This document shows, one piece after another, positions 61,655 through 64,000 of a stretch of 64,000 nt of DNA. The notes under the pieces are model-generated. The model had not been told where the DNA came from and did no database searches. It worked only from the letters and a program-made list of their open reading frames with translations. The DNA comes from Pseudomonas sessilinigenes (lineage in GTDB: Bacteria > Pseudomonadota > Gammaproteobacteria > Pseudomonadales > Pseudomonadaceae). The translations under genes were made by a program, and so were the position numbers. Location of the stretch: assembly GCF_003850565.1 (NCBI RefSeq), contig NZ_CP027706.1, positions 1,054,001 to 1,118,000 of the forward strand. Direction: 5' to 3'. The stretch's first letter is position 1; each line of letters begins with the position of its first letter.

Positions 61655-63103
61655 TCACTGCCCGATCTGCGCGGTGCGTTGCTCGGCGCTCGGGAACACG
61701 TTGCGTTTGCAGATTTTCGCTTCGACCTTCTGCAAGGCGGTGCCGGCCTCGGGGCCCTGGATTTCCACCGCCAGCAGGTTTTGCGCGGCCCAGTCCTCGT
61801 CGGTACGCAGTTCGAAGGCGAAGCGCCCGTCGGTGTCGGATGTCTCCGGTTTTTCGATCTTGATGTCCTCGTGCCGGCCGTTCATGTACCAGAGGGTGGC
61901 CTGCAGGGTTTTCACCGAGGTGTCGGCGAAGCGGATGTCCACCTGGTGGGCGCTGTTGCGCAGGTCCTTGTTCTGGCTGTTGACCAGCACCTCGTTCTTG
62001 CCGGGCTTCAAGGTGGTGCTGGCGCTCATCTGCGCCGGCTTGCCTTCGCAGCCGTTGTCCAGCAGCGCCATCATCTGCCGGTAGATGGTTTCCTGGTCCA
62101 GGCGGTACAGCGGCGAGAACTCCCAGATCAGGATCTTCGGCGGGTTCTTCTGGAACTCCTCGCTGCCCAGGTATTGCAGCATCGAGCCTTCCAGGCCGCC
62201 GCCGGGGAAGGCGACGTTGAGGATGTCGGCACCGATGGCCTCTTCCAGGAAACCGGCGAAGTTGTAGTTCTTGCCGCTGTGGCTGGTGCCCACCAGGGTG
62301 ATCTGCGGGTTGCCGGAGTCGCCGAACAGATCGCCATCGCCGGCCTCGCCCTTGGGTTCGGTGGTGAACTGGTCCATGTACTGGATCGCATAGCTGGTGC
62401 CGCACAGCTGCCCGGCCATGTTGTGCAGGGTGCCGGTCTTGCCCATGCGCCCGGACTTGTGGGTCTCGAACTCGCGCCGGGGAATGTCGGCGAACGCCGG
62501 CAGGTGCTTGACCTTGTCGGCGACGATCCGCGCCGTGCGCTGGGCGCCGTAGGGGGTCCAGTGCTGGTCCCCACGGAAGTAGAAGTCGTGGGCCGGCAGG
62601 GTCTCGGGCAATTGCTCGTCGGTCAGCGGCGACAGGTCCGGGACCACGTAGCCCATCTGCGCGAAACGCCCGAGCATGGCCTTGTAGTTGGCCAGGGCCT
62701 TGTCGTAGTCGAAGCGGGCTTTTTCCGCCGGGTTGAGCTTGTTGCGGTTCACCAGGCCGCGGGTCGGCTGGTAGACCACCACCAGTTCCACGCCCTTGCT
62801 CTTGAAGGCTTCGTGCAACTGCTTGAGGCGGCGATAGCCTTCGGGTGTGGTGTTGAACTCGGTACGCAAATCTTCCTGGGTACGGAACAGCCAGTCGCCC
62901 TGGGCCTGTACCAGGGTGGTGAAATTTTGCTGGTAGCGGGTCACGTAGTTCTTCGCATCGTGGGCGGCCGGGCACAGGTTGCAGCACGGCTCGGCCTTGA
63001 ACGACGGCGCGGCGACCTCATCGGCCCGGGCCGTGGCGCTGGCGGCGAGGATGCCCGCGGCGAGGGCCGACAAGCCCAGGAATTTGATCAAGTGTGGGTG
63101 CAT
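61655..63103 (-). CDS. algX: Alginate O-acetyltransferase AlgX
   Basis: I choose ATG 63103, giving 482 residues with a signal peptide ([20 protein letters not shown]). An ATG at 63112 is also possible. The SGNH-like domain has D179/H181 ([11 protein letters not shown]) and S274 ([10 protein letters not shown]). A C-terminal carbohydrate-binding domain follows from about residue 350. It acetylates mannuronate in the periplasmic complex. It starts 11 nt after the algG stop. Confidence 0.97.
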   Translation of the reverse strand: MHPHLIKFLGLSALAAGILAASATARADEVAAPSFKAEPCCNLCPAAHDAKNYVTRYQQNFTTLVQAQGDWLFRTQEDLRTEFNTTPEGYRRLKQLHEAFKSKGVELVVVYQPTRGLVNRNKLNPAEKARFDYDKALANYKAMLGRFAQMGYVVPDLSPLTDEQLPETLPAHDFYFRGDQHWTPYGAQRTARIVADKVKHLPAFADIPRREFETHKSGRMGKTGTLHNMAGQLCGTSYAIQYMDQFTTEPKGEAGDGDLFGDSGNPQITLVGTSHSGKNYNFAGFLEEAIGADILNVAFPGGGLEGSMLQYLGSEEFQKNPPKILIWEFSPLYRLDQETIYRQMMALLDNGCEGKPAQMSASTTLKPGKNEVLVNSQNKDLRNSAHQVDIRFADTSVKTLQATLWYMNGRHEDIKIEKPETSDTDGRFAFELRTDEDWAAQNLLAVEIQGPEAGTALQKVEAKICKRNVFPSAEQRTAQIGQ

Positions 63104-63114
63104 GCAAGTCATCC

Positions 63115-64000
63115 TCAATCGCGCATTTCGGTCTGGCGTTCGACGGGGTCGATCAATACGGCTTTGCGCTGGCGTACCAGCAGGTCGAGAATTTCGTCCT
63201 GGCGCTCGCCCAGCACGCCGGAGAAGCTGATGCCGCTGCTCTTGGTCGGTGCCAGCATCGACACCCGGTACAGCTCCACACTCAGGGGCGAGTCGATGGA
63301 CATCGGTCCGCTGCCGTTGGCCGCCAGCTCGCCGCCGACCACGATCAGCGAGACCTGGGCATCGAACGGGTCGAGCTTGATGTCGCGGTCGGTGTTGGTC
63401 AGGTCCTTGATGTGGCCGTAGACCCCGGTCAGGCCGTTGGCCATGGCGATGTTTTCGTACAGGCGGATGTTGACGCTGTTGCGGATGCGGATGCCGTGGC
63501 GGCGGTTGCTGACTACCTTGTTGCCGTAGATCAGGTTGTCGGCACTCTCGTAGAGGGTGATGCCGTCGGTGTGGTTGCGGTAGATCTCGTTGTAGGCGAT
63601 CAGGTTGTTGATGCTGTTACGGTCGATCACCAGCCCCGAGAGGTGGTTGTCGTAGCTGCGGTTGTTGAAGATGAAGCTGTCGTTCACCTCCCGGGAAATG
63701 ATGATGCCGTGCTTCTTCCGGGTGCCGTAGACGGTGTTCTCGGCAATGATCAGACCGTGGGAACGGTCGTGGGGGTCGATGCCGTAGACGATGTTGTCGC
63801 GGTAGGTATTGCCCTTGAGCACGAAGCCTTCGGTCTCGTAGCAATAGAAGCCGTACCACATGTCCGAGAACGCAGAATCGATGATCCAGCCGGTGGGCTC
63901 GGGGCGCTTGAGCACCTTGGCCATGTTCGGCGTGTACTGGGAAATGCTCACCCCGTAGGACTTGGAATTGGCGTAGCCGAAGCTGGCCATCTTGCTGTTG
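63115..64000 (-). CDS. algG: Mannuronan C5-epimerase AlgG, 3' part only
   Basis: The frame is open through the right edge, and 294 C-terminal residues are visible. Right-handed beta-helix repeats are clear (NTYRDNIVYGIDPHD, ENTVYGTRKKHGIII, NEIYRNHTDGITLYESADN). The catalytic motif DPHDRS is present. It converts mannuronate to guluronate in the periplasm. The C-terminus ends DPVERQTEMRD. Confidence 0.96.
   Translation of the reverse strand, partial: NSKMASFGYANSKSYGVSISQYTPNMAKVLKRPEPTGWIIDSAFSDMWYGFYCYETEGFVLKGNTYRDNIVYGIDPHDRSHGLIIAENTVYGTRKKHGIIISREVNDSFIFNNRSYDNHLSGLVIDRNSINNLIAYNEIYRNHTDGITLYESADNLIYGNKVVSNRRHGIRIRNSVNIRLYENIAMANGLTGVYGHIKDLTNTDRDIKLDPFDAQVSLIVVGGELAANGSGPMSIDSPLSVELYRVSMLAPTKSSGISFSGVLGERQDEILDLLVRQRKAVLIDPVERQTEMRD

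Noticed and set aside
61647..62987. N-terminal extension joining algL to an upstream frame
   Set aside because: It lies inside algX in another phase, and algL has its own ribosome site and signal peptide at 61646.
1..64000. CRISPR arrays, tRNA or rRNA genes, transposases, prophage genes
   Set aside because: None could be seen. The only repeats are REP-type and short palindromic elements.

Overview
The window looks like a chromosomal segment of a Pseudomonas of the fluorescens/protegens/chlororaphis type. It has high GC with strong G/C third-position bias, an alginate operon in the classical G-X-L-I-J-F-A order, an hmgR/hmgA-fahA-maiA homogentisate cluster, psiE, yebG, a DUF3509 protein and Pseudomonas-type REP elements. 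The species assignment is inference from gene content. I see no rRNA, tRNA, CRISPR array, prophage or insertion-sequence transposase.

Layout. (1) 0-5 kb: a LysR regulator cut by the left edge, diverging from an lrgA-lrgB murein-hydrolase-export pair, then a class II aldolase, an Asp-nucleophile alpha/beta hydrolase and an SDR. (2) 5-11 kb: a probable non-ATG small membrane protein, the HmgR-type repressor, the three enzymes taking homogentisate to fumarate plus acetoacetate, and an aromatic-acid MFS transporter. (3) 11-21 kb: housekeeping and accessory genes: GNAT, methyltransferase, SirB1-like protein, a leucine-dehydrogenase-like protein lacking the catalytic Lys, SOS-regulated yebG, psiE, DUF3509, an L-serine uptake and deamination pair with a LysR activator, and an HPF/RaiA ribosome factor. 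(4) 21-39 kb: an iron or metal acquisition island with fecI-fecR-fecA, a DUF3649-PepSY-DUF3325 operon running into a second sigma/anti-sigma pair, a split Ton motor (exbD-tonB-receptor-exbB), a 5'-nucleotidase lipoprotein, and a third TonB receptor coupled to a beta-propeller protein. (5) 39-53 kb: AraC regulator and DMT exporter, a small lipoprotein, a 2-hydroxyacid dehydrogenase, a LysR regulator diverging from a complete OMF-FUSC-DUF1656-HlyD tripartite efflux operon, two paralogous Sel1-type lipoproteins around a DUF3592 gene, an SDR and a membrane protein. (6) 53-55 kb: a hipBA toxin-antitoxin pair behind an AT-rich promoter. (7) 55-64 kb: the distal end of the alginate operon on the minus strand, from algA back to a truncated algG.

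How the parts work together. The hmg cluster is one catabolic unit under a visible palindromic operator. The fec genes form a cell-surface signalling circuit (STN receptor, FecR anti-sigma, FecI sigma) with a good Fur box between fecI and the divergent DUF3649 operon. The second sigma/FecR pair has no STN receptor in its own operon, and the nearest candidate partner is the STN receptor at 35.7 kb. Alginate genes here cover O-acetylation (algI, algJ, algF, algX), lyase (algL), epimerase (algG) and GDP-mannose precursor supply (algA).

Most unusual sequence features: a nested-palindrome repeat inserted in frame near the 3' end of algJ; a Lys-to-Thr change at the catalytic position of the leucine-dehydrogenase-like protein; a terminator-bounded small ORF without ATG, GTG or TTG; paired inverted repeats flanking algA; REP elements, one of which sits inside the fec operon; and the split Ton motor.
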